Below, one piece after another: positions 45,508-56,037 of a DNA stretch of 64,000 nt. Source of the DNA: Pectinophora gossypiella. Its lineage: Eukaryota > Arthropoda > Insecta > Lepidoptera > Gelechiidae. A program made the position numbers and the translations under genes. Each line of letters opens with the position of its first letter. The first letter of the stretch is position 1. Under the pieces are notes generated by a model. That model worked only from the letters and a program-made list of their open reading frames with translations. It had not been told where the DNA came from and ran no database searches. Location of the stretch: assembly GCF_024362695.1 (NCBI RefSeq), contig NC_065421.1, positions 9,238,598-9,302,597 of the forward strand, written 5' to 3'.

Positions 45508-45582
45508 TTACATATCTCACGAAGACACCATGGTGGTACAACCACGGTCGCGCCACCATCCTAGTGAGATAAAACCCTTAGA
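45508..45582. mobile_element. Family J MITE-like element, short
   Basis: atctcacgaagacaccatgg and the inverted end ccaccatcctagtgagataa enclose about 35 bases. Confidence 0.55.
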
Positions 45583-45599
45583 GATTACGAGCATAAGTT

Positions 45600-46725
45600 C
45601 AAAATAATGTATTTTAGTGGGTTAGGTGGTGACTTGCATACATGAAAACCTACTTAAACTGTTATTGAGCGATTGTTTTTCTAGGTTTCTGGTTGTATTA
45701 TGTCGTTTTGTCAGCCATGAAAGAAAGTGCATTTCTTCGAGGCAATGACGTCATAAATCGTCTGAAACAGACGTATAAGGCCAATGATGATGATATGTCA
45801 TTTATTTTGTGTTTAACAAAAGAGTGACATGTAAGCAAAAGTGAACAGAATTTTCAAATACATAATTGGAATGTACTTTGTTTGGTTTTCATTCTTCTAA
45901 AACAATGTGTAAATCTAAACATTAATTTGTGGATATCCCTTATTATTTGTATACTGTGTACACCTATATCAATAGCCATCGACTCGCAAAGAAGACCTAT
46001 ATCAATATTTGAATTCAGTCTCTGTGAAGCTGTAAGATGACGGTGTCGATTAGCTGTCGCAGTAATTACCAGCGGTGAGACGTCGGATGAAAGAGCTTGT
46101 TAACGCCCTTCATTATCCAAGGGGATTCTTAACGAGCTCCGAGAAAAAAAACATGTATGAGGTACCATATCTGATTAGTGGCGATACACACCACTCTTTC
46201 ATTCACTGACGGGAGACCCATGATCCATAAAAAAGGTTTTATTTAATAATAACTAAAAGAATATTAAAAAAACGAAAGTTTGAAATATTTTTATATTTGT
46301 AATAAAATCTCTCCGTCTGTTAAAATTTCACGCTTGAACTATTGGACCTATTACCATTTAGTCGATTGATACCGATCAACAATTTTAAGTACTAATGCTG
46401 GTAGCGTTAATATTTACAATAATAATAATATAAATAATGTAAATATTAACTTTTATTGCACTTGGTAATGCTTTAGATTTGAATAATTAACGAGGCTGAA
46501 GGAAATAGTGGAATTATTAATATGTTTAATTTCGGAAATATAACATAAACACGAGCAGAAGGCGATTGTGGCAGCCACCGTTCTACACGCCCTATCTATG
46601 GAGTAATGAAAATGGAGGCGATTACTCCACCGACAAGAGCGCAGCTCTTAAATAAAGAGAGAGAACATAAACAAAAAATACATATGCGTCCAGCTTATAC
46701 AATATTAGTGTACGTTGGGTACATG
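45600..46725. other. No gene recognised downstream of FucT-D
   Basis: AT-rich. On the minus strand an AATAAAA signal lies near 46458-46452, about 275 bases after the FucT-D stop, and may end that transcript. Confidence 0.4.
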
Positions 46726-46726
46726 C

Positions 46727-46802
46727 CTTCCCTCAATCATCCGGAGGTGGTATGGAGCATACTTCATCACGCTCACGCTGCTCCACTGCGGGTTGGTTGG
46801 AG
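46727..46802 (-). repeat. SINE family B fragment forming the end of FucT-D
   Basis: Reversed tcaatcatccggaggtggta, tggagcatacttcatcacgc and ctccactgcgggttggttgg match the family B segment between the hairpin and the 3' end. The SINE sense strand is also the FucT-D sense strand. Confidence 0.85.
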
Positions 46803-48872
46803 TGTTTCGTTGTATCTTCGGAGATATCATTGTAGTATTCGTTAGAAATACAAGCTTCTTTGAAATCATCATTCCACCACTTCCTAAAGTGTTTGTACAT
46901 ACTAAAGGCATGCAGTTTTTCCCCATTGGTCGTATCGCATAACTTGCAGATGTTGTGTTTCATTGAATCATGGTATGTGTAATATTTCTTCCATCTGAAG
47001 TACTGACTGTACGCCGTCTGGGACAGCATCAGACCATACATAATATCTGCCAGGTCGTAAGCAGAGTACGCGCGGCCGTCTATGTACGACCCAGGTGGCA
47101 AGAATCTGGAAAAGTAATTAAATATATTTAAAATACTGATTGAATTGAATTGTCATAATATCTGAATCCAGGCTCAATTGGCACGGGCATTAAATATGAA
47201 GAACGAAAGCCCATATCGTGAGGAAACTCTTTTCCATGGCTTGTAGAAATAGAGGGAATTAAGAGATCTGGTGGATGATCCAGAGTGACATTTCAGGTAA
47301 GCTAGACCCCAATGAAGATGATGTTTGTCCTCAAGATACCTGATGCGGCCGAGTGGTTAGGAAATCTGACCAAAGTAGCTAGGGCGAACATAAAATAAGA
47401 CCAACTATGGTGAAACCGAATATAATGTAAAAGAAGAGAACGTAGCTAGACGTGCCGGGTTATTGAAGAAGTTATAAAATCTACGATTTCAAATTCTTCT
47501 TATCGTGTGGGTTGTGAAGTGGAATACTAACCTCATCAACGCTGGTGTCAGGGTTATTACTGAGCCGCTAAAGGCCCCTAACATGGCTCATGTAACGACT
47601 ACATACTTACATCAATAAGTAGTAACCGAGACCAACGCGATAACGTGCCTTCTGAAGCACGGATCATCTACTTTCGGACAATCAGGTGATCAGCCTGCAA
47701 TGTCCTAACCAAACTAGGGATCACATAGTGATTTTCGTGATATGTCCCCACCGGGATTCGAACCCGGGGCGTCCGGATCGCGAACTCAACGTTCAACCAC
47801 TGGACCACGGAGGCCTACCTAATGATCATTATTCAACTATCCATTACGAAAACACATACCTAGAATAATTCGCTCCACCGTATACTATGGGTACTACATT
47901 GTTCTGCATAGCTCTTAGTACCTTTTCTGTAACGTAATCTTCATCAAATGAGTTTTCTAAGGCCAAGTAGAAATAGTAATCCTTTTCAAGCATCGCATCG
48001 CACACATCCGATTGTGATCTAGGGCACTGCAAAGATCCACATTTGCCGTATACGTCCACTGTTAAGTTATACTTGTTTAAATGCTTCTGCAGATTTCGGA
48101 CAAATACATTTCTGTCAGTTTTAGAATCGCATCGGGACACAAACCACGCTGCGGCTTTAGTTTTGTGTCGTAATCTCTTTTCCAATTGTTTATCAATTTC
48201 CTCCATATCTGTAACCCATTCCATATTCCGCTTTGGACCAACAACTTCTCCATTATTATTCTTTATATGAAAATAACTGAAAACAATATCAGAATCCAAT
48301 TTGTACGTTACAGTCCAGTTGAAGAAACCGTCATACGTTTCATTGCAAATGGGAAAATTTTCTGCAGGCTCTTGGCTAAAAAACATGTATTTCTGTTTGA
48401 ATGACCGAACCATGGGTAATTTCGTGTTTCTGAGCACCAAATCAGTTCCATCAAAGACGATAGCATCAAACTTCGTGATGTCGTCGCCAAATAAATTCCT
48501 GTCTAAAGTTAAGTAGCAATTAGTGGACGAACATTGATGTTGAATGAAACTGTGTACCTTCTCTTCGGACCATGTTTTGACATGTTTGGTTGACCATATC
48601 AGAATGTATATCATTGGTTCCTTTTTTTCATATTCTTCTGATGATGATTTTTCATATCCTTTCTCTGTAGCTGTAGACACAGCGCATGTGGGATTTGTTA
48701 CGGAGAATAGCGTTTTTTCAGTATAATTATTTCTGCCCATTTCATCAGAACACTCCGAATAAATGACGTAATCACAACTTAATAAAAAGATAAATATAAA
48801 TAATTTGGTGGAAAAGAATAATTTAGGGAACTGGATAATAAAATCCGTGTCTCCAAATAAGTAGTGAGGCAT
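46733..48872 (-). CDS. FucT-D: alpha-1,3-fucosyltransferase (GT10) with SINE-derived C-terminus
   Basis: Exon 1 is 48872-47860 and exon 2 47105-46733; boundaries TCTAG|GTATGTG and TTTTCCAG|A split the same Arg codon as in A and B. The product has 461 residues: start MPHYLFGDTDF, signal anchor ~18-38 (LFFSTKLFIFIFLLSCDYVIYS), a longer stem with a Glu/Lys run (KSSSEEYEKKE), FNWTVTYKLDSDI (~184), DVYGKCG (~272), FYLALENSFDEDYVTEK (~301), VPIVYGGANYSR-FLPPGSY (~327). After the usual WWNDDFKEAC region it does not stop where A and B do but adds ~30 residues; the last ~21 (NQPAVEQRERDEVCSIPPPDD) and the TGA lie in a SINE B fragment. The intron of 754 bases holds a SINE A (47495-47815). Catalytic motifs are intact; the tail is far from the donor-binding motifs and may be tolerated. 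Confidence 0.87.
47495..47815 (-). repeat. SINE family A in the FucT-D intron
   Basis: Near-complete reversed copy from cttatcgtgtgggttgtgaa to ccactggaccacggaggcc, with intact B box (gggattcgaacccggg). Like the SINE in the FucT-B intron it runs in gene orientation, but it sits at a different place, so it is an independent insertion. Confidence 0.85.
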
Positions 48873-48991
48873 CTGATAATCTTTTCAAGCGACTTCAGAA
48901 TCAACTAATGATTATATTTAATGGAAAATGACTGAATTATCCAAAACACACGAAATGAAATGAATTATTTTTCATTAAACAATATAAAAGA

Positions 48992-49045
48992 TATGCTAGA
49001 CAATAGCTTTAAAGAAAATTGTGTAATTGTTTATTTATTTTTATA
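48992..49045 (-). promoter_or_regulatory. Upstream block shared by the fucosyltransferase genes (D)
   Basis: Minus strand: tataaaaataaataaacaat, then ttttctttaaagctattgtc and tagcat; 120-175 bases before the ATG, matching A and B in order and spacing. Confidence 0.45.
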
Positions 49046-49221
49046 TGACTGTGTGAAATACAATGGCAATGAAGCAACGCAATTTTACTCTAAGCAATCA
49101 ATTGTGGAGCTGCCAATTATAGTATTGTGGTAGTAGGTAGCGGTAAAATTGTAAAACTTGTATTACGTATCTATATTGGTCCATTTTCTTATTTTGTATC
49201 ATGTCAAAGAGGGTCTCATGC

Positions 49222-49340
49222 TTTAGGTCCGTATCTCACTGGGACACCATGGTTGCGCCACCAACTTGAAATTATTAGGGATTCCGTTGCCGGCAACATA
49301 TTGGCTACGCAATCAGTTACCCTTCATATAACTGCATAAG
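49222..49340. mobile_element. Family J MITE-like element, left part
   Basis: taggtccgtatctcactggg, acaccatggttgcgccacca; the inverted right end is not seen. Confidence 0.5.
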
Positions 49341-49344
49341 TAAA

Positions 49345-50030
49345 CAGCATGTAGTTCAAAGCCTGTGGTGAAGAATCCCGATCAAAATTCTGCTAGTTCA
49401 GGAGAACTGAATATTTTATCAATTCATTTCCTTTGAGAACTTCCAAATCATTCAATAACAAAATCTTCTTCACCCAAACTAATAACTACAAAGGAATCAA
49501 CTTATCATCAGGTATGAGTGTATTAATGGGATCTGTCCAGTGGTGTTACATCCAAATACTTTGGTACAAAACACAATAGAACCGGGCAAGGTATATAAAA
49601 GAGGCTTTCGTAAATAAATGATAGGATTTACAAACATTTCTCAGAAGCAGGACAAAAATATCGCTATAAGAGGAGTCTATTTATTTTGAAGACGTGACCT
49701 CTGTAGTATGAAGTTGTACGGTAAACTACGCCAAAGCCTCTCGTGGGCTATGGCCGAAATCGGATTTGCTTAAAAATCCTTATGGATTTTTTGACATTAG
49801 GTAATCCTAATGTAGATCATATAGGTTTTTAATCACTTTCAGTTGGCAATTTTTACAACATGGCGGTTATCAAACGGTCGCGGTTGGCGCTCAAGCTCGG
49901 CAAGTAGTATTTATTGACTTATTATGTAAGTAAATCGATTTTTTACACACGAGCACCGCCGCACCGCGCGGTCTACCGCGTCGCTTGATAACCGCCTCAA
50001 TAGGTAGAATTTATAATTATTACAATGGAA
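49345..50030. other. No gene; small fold-back
   Basis: ggcggttatcaa at 49862 and ttgataaccgcc at 49984 form an inverted pair around a G+C-rich centre (gcaccgccgcaccgcgcggt). No coding frame assigned. Confidence 0.45.
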
Positions 50031-50035
50031 TGTTA

Positions 50036-50440
50036 TTGAAACCATTGTTAAGAAGACGGTATGCTCAAAACTGACAGCTAACATCTCAAGATTAGCCCAG
50101 CTGACGTCATCCGACCCTGTGTTGCCATTTTGGTAAAAAATAAATTACCCACGACCATTGATTTTATATTTACTTGGCAAGGAAATTTTGAACATTTAGT
50201 AAAAGATTTACTTACAGTTTTAATATTTTTTATAAATAGTTTTAATATATGTGACAAGTAATAGTAATTAAATACATTAGTCAGTAATTCAATTAATTTT
50301 CAATTATAAAATTTACGTCCTTGTTGAAGATACCAATTTAATGCTAACGCAGTGGTAACACACACGTCATCAATGGGCTAGCAATGGCGGCTTGTCGTAG
50401 GATTGAGAATACCTGGTCTTCTTATACCATGATTGAAACC
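50036..50440. mobile_element. Family N element with inverted ends
   Basis: Left end taagaagacggtatgctcaa; right end gaatacctggtcttcttata, its imperfect complement. The left side matches 29268-29340. About 400 bases, with no coding frame, so a non-autonomous DNA element is likely. Confidence 0.6.
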
Positions 50441-51380
50441 TTGAAGAATATTTGCAAACAGAAGGCTTGGTGGCAGTCTGTAGGTTGCAAGTATGTTGCG
50501 AAAGATCAAGCAACTTTAGAAACAAAATATGTGAGTTGTGTGTGTTTGGACGCTACAATATAATGTTGCTAGATTATCTCAAACAACTTACCGATTCGTA
50601 ATAATCGGTCTTGAGTGTTTTGACGGTTCAAAGTATATGGTGCCGATCAAATTGATTTTGAGTCGCGGGCGTAACCAGGATCGTATTGAGGGAAGTCTGT
50701 ACAAATTTAATGCGTAATGCGCCACCTTTACGTAAGTACTTACTATAAAGTTATTTTCAAAAGTCATTAAATTATTTTCATAAGTTACATAATAGCTCGC
50801 TCACTTGTACTGTCTATTTGTTGAATGAATTTTAGTAAATCAGGAGTGGCGTCAGGTTGTCCCATTGATGACGTGTTCTGCCCACAATATGCACGATATG
50901 CAGCGAAATATGCACAAAACGAGCATACTACCTATGCGAGGCAACAATTGTATTATAAAACTTTCCACATCATTCATTGCGTCTTTGGTATCACGCAACT
51001 ACAACTAACGCTTGTGTTACTACACAATGGATGGCGGGTAAATCGATGTAGCGGTCCAGCCAGAAATGTCTTGATGCGACCGCTCGCGGACTCTTGTAAT
51101 ATAGTTCTGAGAGCATATCTCCCTTATTTCTATGGTCTGTTTGGTACCTATATATGTACCCAAGCTGTTGCCAAAGTATAATTCAAACTTTAAAATACAA
51201 TGCTTGACCACATAAAACAAATTAAAAAATCCGAAGACTTTTGGAGGTCCAAAATTGATTCCTCACTACGTCCACAATCTATACGTGTTAACATCTTATC
51301 CGGATGTGCCTTTATGGTGCGGTTATTAACAATTACCAGATGCCCTCCACCATTTTCTGGTGATTACTGGGCATATGATT
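50441..51380. other. No gene recognised
   Basis: A 118-codon frame at 50825-51181 (+) has no recognisable domain and unremarkable composition. I leave it unannotated as a gene. Confidence 0.35.
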
Positions 51381-51975
51381 TTACTTGGTAGTTAACAGGA
51401 CTCCCTTTTTTTCTTTATTATATGTATTTTGTAGTTGGGATGTCACGATTGTTGTAAAAGCCTTGGACTGAAAATGATGAACTTCGAAATCACGAAGGTG
51501 ATAAGGTGATAAGAGGACAAGTTTGATGAAGTCTTTTACTGCCTGTCTACTAATAATATCACACACATTTCCCATTGGGGTAGACAAGCATGCACACACC
51601 ACTTTCGCATCGTCCATTCTCGCCAAAATGTTCAAACAAATATTAATTCTTTCTTCTTCTATGCCGGTTTTGAGCAGGTACTTTTCACAAGGGATTATAA
51701 CAATCGACACTTCAGTAAGTATATGGGACTTTTTATGTCTATTTTTATCTCTTTCACTTCAATTGCCCTAATTATTATTATTTGCAATTTCGCTTACTTC
51801 CTGAACTTTATTTAAAATATTGTGAATTTTCCGACTCTGTTTCTCGTTGCCTTGCCTCTTGCCTCTCTTTTTTACCACTTGAGTCTTACTAAGCATATTT
51901 CCCTGATTCTGTGAAATCTCTCCGGAAGTTATAATACGTCGAATTCCAAAAACCACGAAACACTTTACAAACAAT
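51381..51975 (-). CDS. Unrecognised coding-like stretch, two frames
   Basis: Two neighbouring frames on the minus strand may be parts of one gene or pseudogene. The first has MLSKTQVVKKRGKRQGNEKQ, then SRKIHNILNKVQEVSEIANN and a stop at 51768; it is basic and helical. The second is open from 51758 to 51381 with EVSIVIIPCEKYLLKTGIEE, ERINICLNILARMDDAKVVC, ACLSTPMGNVCDIISRQAVK and DFIKLVLLSPYHL, a balanced protein-like composition rather than the Lys/Ile/Asn bias of random AT-rich frames. The second has no ATG near its beginning. An intron or frameshift near 51760 would be needed to join them. I do not recognise a family, so no function is offered. Confidence 0.35.
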
Positions 51976-52495
51976 AATTACATTTGATGGCCGAAACGAA
52001 ATTAACACATAAAAATAAACGCACACGCAACGGTAGGTTATAAAAACCGAAAATCCGAGATTTCGACGATTTGACAAATGACCACGATAAAGACATATGC
52101 ACACACATTCTGTGTCTGTTTGGTTATGACCTTAGATATCATTTTATTGTAGTGATGTTCACAACTTGTACGAGCTTGTTTTATTCCAGAGTAAAAAAAA
52201 AGAATTTGAACAGAATACCTATCTTTTCTTTATTTGAAAATATTCGATGTCCGAGCTTACAAAATGTGTTATAATTTTAGAACGCATTCTTACTATAAGG
52301 TGCCTACTTGCCTCAATGCGCCTCAAAGGATGTATAGGGAATATAATCATTCACTCAAACTGTTTTGGTTGCTTTCCTCATTGTTCTTTTTTCGACGTGA
52401 TGCTATGACGTAGCATTCATTAATTACTTCAACAAATAGACAGCACACGTGAGGTAACTATTACGTAACTTAATTTGTGCCAATCTTTTTAATAT

Positions 52496-52943
52496 TGTTA
52501 CGGAAGTGGGTTTCGTGATTGGAAAGAAATTCACTGAGTCCAAGGAGAAACGAATTTATTAACTAAACATACGGTACAGCTTCCGCACAGGGCTTCGCGG
52601 TATAACTCCGTCACCGTCACTTTACTTTATTTCGCGACACTCGAACACAGCACGAAACACGATACTAGCACTGCATTAACACTGCGCTCAACACTGCACT
52701 TTGCACTGCTTAAAACATTGTACTTCACTTCCACATCGCTTTAGAAACTGAACTCGCTCTCCTTGTTCTTCCCGCTCTTTATGTACTTACCCTAGCTATG
52801 GTCTCATACCAGAATAGTCAACTCATTTCTCGAAAACTCTCGGGTGCAACCTTCTAGTAAAGAAAAACAGGGACAATGAAAGAATGATTACGATTACATT
52901 CCAGAAATCTCTAGTTGCGGTGTTTGTTTATCAATCCATCACA
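52496..52943 (-). mobile_element. Solo LTR, Gypsy-like, copy 2
   Basis: On the minus strand it begins TGTGATGGATTGAT and ends CTTCCGTAACA, with the same order of blocks as 30129-30643 (for example gtgggtttcgtgattggaaa, tgtacttcacttccac, caatccatcaca). It is flanked by atat on both sides, a possible 4-base target-site duplication. No internal element sequence adjoins. Confidence 0.75.
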
Positions 52944-53400
52944 ATATTTACTTACTTACATTATCAAAACTCGAATCGACTTTGAACCAACAGTATTCGA
53001 GACCATCGGAATTGTCTCATCACTATGTTACTGTATATATCGTAATATTACGATGGGAGCGTGGGACGATGACTTTCACTGTTTCCGTGACCCACTAAAA
53101 CGTATTCGTCAATGAATTTAGCTGGGAAATCGTCAATCATTGTTTTTTGAACTTTCGACTTCCAAAGCATGTTTGTTTACCTATTGTTTATTCTAATAAT
53201 GACTTGTAATGATCGATTCTTTTGTGTAATATGTATTTTTAAGTCACTTATTTATATGTATATGTATGGCTGTGGATATCGAATTTCGAATGAGGTTTTA
53301 CTTCCGCGATGCGGTTTCTAAATAAAGCACCGAGGGTCGCGCAAAAGAGGTTGGTTGTCAAGCAAGTTCCTACCTTAGTTAAGGCGAATTCAAACAAAAA
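52944..53400. other. No gene recognised
   Basis: A 66-codon frame at 52915-53115 begins inside the LTR and is not credible as a gene. Confidence 0.35.
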
Positions 53401-53416
53401 TATCTGCTGGATCACT

Positions 53417-53474
53417 CTGGCCCTGTGGTACACTGACTTGCTTCCCATCGGGAAGCGCCGGTTCAAACCCCGGG
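53417..53474 (+). repeat. tRNA-like SINE head, isolated
   Basis: ctggccctgtggtacactga followed by cttgcttcccatcgggaagc and gccggttcaaaccccgggaa resemble A and B boxes. The body does not match families A, B or E. Confidence 0.45.
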
Positions 53475-53542
53475 AACAACCAAATCAATAAGTTAGTAAA
53501 TATTTATATTAAGTGCAGAATTCACTAACACATTTGGCTGGA

Positions 53543-53645
53543 TATCACGTCGGTCTAACGGAATGCTTGGCGATATGTGGTTACTTACTTCATCTTGTGA
53601 TGGATGTACCTCTGACTACCCCATTGGGATAAAGCCGTGAGCTTT
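53543..53645 (+). repeat. Family M repeat copy
   Basis: gtcggtctaacggaatgctt, cttcatcttgtgatggatgt and cctctgactaccccattggg. Confidence 0.6.
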
Positions 53646-53797
53646 AGTTATGTAACATCTGTCAGATGGAGTCGGGACCCGGCAGCGCAGCAAACTTCCT
53701 GAAGCGTAAACGTCTCCATAATATGGTCTTAAGAAAATGGTTGTAAATCCTACACTCATTGAAGTAAAGTTGTAAACATAAATATGTTCTATCAGCT

Positions 53798-53888
53798 ATT
53801 GAGAGCCTTCAGCGCTCCCCATTTGTCCGACCAAGTAGTTAATACCATCTGCGGGAAATATACAATAAGTCACGTCAAAAAAAAATAT
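53798..53888 (+). repeat. Family D repeat, 3' end
   Basis: gagccttcagcgctccccat, ttgtccgaccaagtagttaa, cacgtcaaaaaaaaa. Confidence 0.75.
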
Positions 53889-53959
53889 CTGCTATAATTT
53901 GATACCTATCTCATTTTGTTTGCTCGTCTTTGTATGGTCGATGTTTTTCCCATTTTCAG

Positions 53960-54175
53960 CGTTTATATCGCTATCGGCCTATTATGGGTCTAGACCTCTC
54001 AAAAATAATCCTCTTAAACGACGCCGTATGAGCCCAGGTTGGTACCTTTCTGTCTTTGGCCGGCCAAGTAGTTAATGCCATTTGCGGCAAATCTACAATA
54101 AGTCACGTCAAAAGAAGGTACCTTTCTGAGAACCCACAAGCCTGTTGTCTTCAAAAATGTTGTACCAGGTGAAAT
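53960..54175 (+). repeat. Old family D copy holding a younger one
   Basis: The older copy is split into 53960-54052 and 54129-54175 (aagcctgttgtcttcaaaaa). Between them is a 64-base family D 3' end. Confidence 0.8.
54053..54116 (+). mobile_element. Family D 3' end with 12-bp target-site duplication
   Basis: tctttggccggccaagtagt to cacgtcaaaagaa, flanked by perfect ggtacctttctg at 54041-54052 and 54117-54128. The extreme 5' truncation suggests LINE-type insertion. Confidence 0.9.
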
Positions 54176-54470
54176 GGTCAGTCACGGGACATATTTAGAT
54201 CCGTTTCTGAGATAACAATCTCAGTTATTTCAATGTCAAAATATGCAAATGATTCTTCCAATTCTCCAAACACCGATTCGAAGGTCCGTAGTGATAATTT
54301 ATTGTTTAGTTACCATTATCTGATCTGTGTTGTGGTCGATCAAGATAATGAAAATTGATTGAATATTTCACACTTCGAATGACATAAATATCAACTTCGT
54401 GATTTATTGGTGTTTATTGAATAGTAGTTTTCGCACGATTTGCTCTGTAATACTTACTTAACAAATTAGA

Positions 54471-54753
54471 CGGCCTCCGTGGTCCAGTAGTTGAGCGTTA
54501 GGCTCACAATCCGGAGGTCCCGGGTTCGAGTCCCAGTGGAGAAACATCACAAAAAATATTATGTGATCCCTAGTTTGGTTAGGACATTACAGGCTGTTCA
54601 CCTGATTGTCCGAAAGTAAGATGATCCGTGCTTGGTAAGTAAGTAGTCGATACATGAGTCATGTCAGGCCTTTAGCGGTTCAATAGTAGGTAACCCTGAC
54701 ACCAGGGATGATGGGGTTGGTAATCCACCTCACAACCCATACGAGAGAAGAAG
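54471..54753 (+). repeat. SINE family A copy
   Basis: cggcctccgtggtccagtag, cccgggttcgagtcccagtg, ttcacctgattgtccgaaag, tccacctcacaacccatacg. The hairpin region is deleted after gatccgtgctt. Confidence 0.85.
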
Positions 54754-54807
54754 AATAAATTAGAAGTCAATAGTAGTAATATATATGTAACCATCCTAAA
54801 TATGTAT

Positions 54808-54900
54808 GCGTTACTGCTAGGTACAGGCGTCCCCTCAACCAACTGGATGTATGGAGAATACTCCATCACATTACTCCACTGAGAGATGTTTGGGCTACTT
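54808..54900 (-). repeat. SINE family B, strongly decayed
   Basis: ttactgctaggtacaggcgt, cccctcaaccaactggatgt and ctccatcacattactccact. Confidence 0.6.
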
Positions 54901-55082
54901 AGTAGCCCTGGACCAAAGACAATAATAGTAATACGATGCGATTTATTGATTGAGAACTTGTATGTAACTGACGTAAGAGATACCATGTATAGGTCCACAA
55001 AGATCTTGTGGCACCATCTCCATACATTCTGCATTTACCTACAACAACAACTGTCAAAAATGACGTTTTCACCTCGAGCTCC

Positions 55083-55240
55083 TCCGTGCTTCGGAAGGCA
55101 CATTAAGCCGTTGGTCCCGCCTGCATTAGCAGTCGTTAATAACCACCAATCCGCACTGGGCCCGCGTGGTGGTTTAAGGACCGATCTCCATAGGGAAGGC
55201 CCGTGCCCCAGCAGTGGGGACGTTAATGGGCTGATGATGA
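55083..55240 (+). repeat. SINE of a third, B-related type
   Basis: cgtgcttcggaaggcacatt, aagccgttggtcccgcctgc, then aaccaccaatccgcactggg and tgccccagcagtggggacgt. The 3' part (ttaatgggctgatgatgatg) differs from family B. Confidence 0.65.
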
Positions 55241-55369
55241 TGAATCAAAATGTCTTTGTCGCTCTTTACTTATTTAATATTTTCTCTATCTATAGGTATA
55301 TGTCAGAGGTGTGTGTATATAGCTTAGGTGTGTGTAGGTTCGAGCCCTACATCCCAACAGGGGATTAGA

Positions 55370-55372
<3 letters not shown>

Positions 55373-55400
<28 letters not shown>
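55373..55400. repeat. (GA)n microsatellite
   Basis: Dinucleotide run with one interruption (gagagata). A short tRNA-like motif (gtaggttcgagccctacatc) lies just upstream at 55325-55345. Confidence 0.85.
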
Positions 55401-56036
55401 GTATATGTATAACATATTACAAAATAACAAAAGACGATCAACAGACGCTTAAAACTCGCTTATTGCTTTAAAGACCCAAACGTCCTTCGCAATATAATGT
55501 ACAGAACGCCAAAGCGGCCCAACCGAACTGGCCTAATGGTGTTCCACTTGTAAACACATCATACCCTAAAAGCCAAAGACAACGGGTATCCAAGTAATTA
55601 TTACTGGCTTTACATAACTCTCTAAGTAATTTGGGATCCTTGGCCCCGTTTCACGGTCAAACATCCTTAACGATTCTAACTAATATTATAAATACGGTGG
55701 TGCGTTTGTTTGTGTTTTTGGTTTATTACGCTTTTTTCATTATAACTGCTCAACCGAAAACATGATGTCTTGGGTTCAGAAACCATCAATAAAATAGGAT
55801 TTACCTAATATACTTGCCATGATATATTAATGTATAAGTAGTAGTAATAATTCGTTAAGGTGCATACAAACACTGCGAGGCATATGCCCCGCACGCCATG
55901 CGCCGCACGCATGGGAATATGCTTCATAGTTTGGTTTTATTCTTTTGACTATGACTGTAAGTACTAGAGTTGTCTTTATGACATTTTGCCCTTCTGCGAA
56001 GTTGTCCTTTAACGAACAAACAGTGGCGAAGCAAGT
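55401..56036. other. No gene; piece of a common lepidopteran repeat
   Basis: At 55678-55740 ctaactaatattataaatac is the reverse of the end of the element at 60602-61030. No coding frame assigned. Confidence 0.4.
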
Positions 56037-56037
56037 G

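Noticed and set aside
47340..47370. tRNA-Ser/Leu-like A box (gcggccgagtggttagg) in the FucT-D intron
   Set aside because: No B box or acceptor stem follows, so it is at most a fragment of a tRNA or SINE head.
50825..51181. 118-codon open frame on the plus strand
   Set aside because: No motif, no repeat of the frame elsewhere, and composition not distinct from chance; kept as unassigned DNA.
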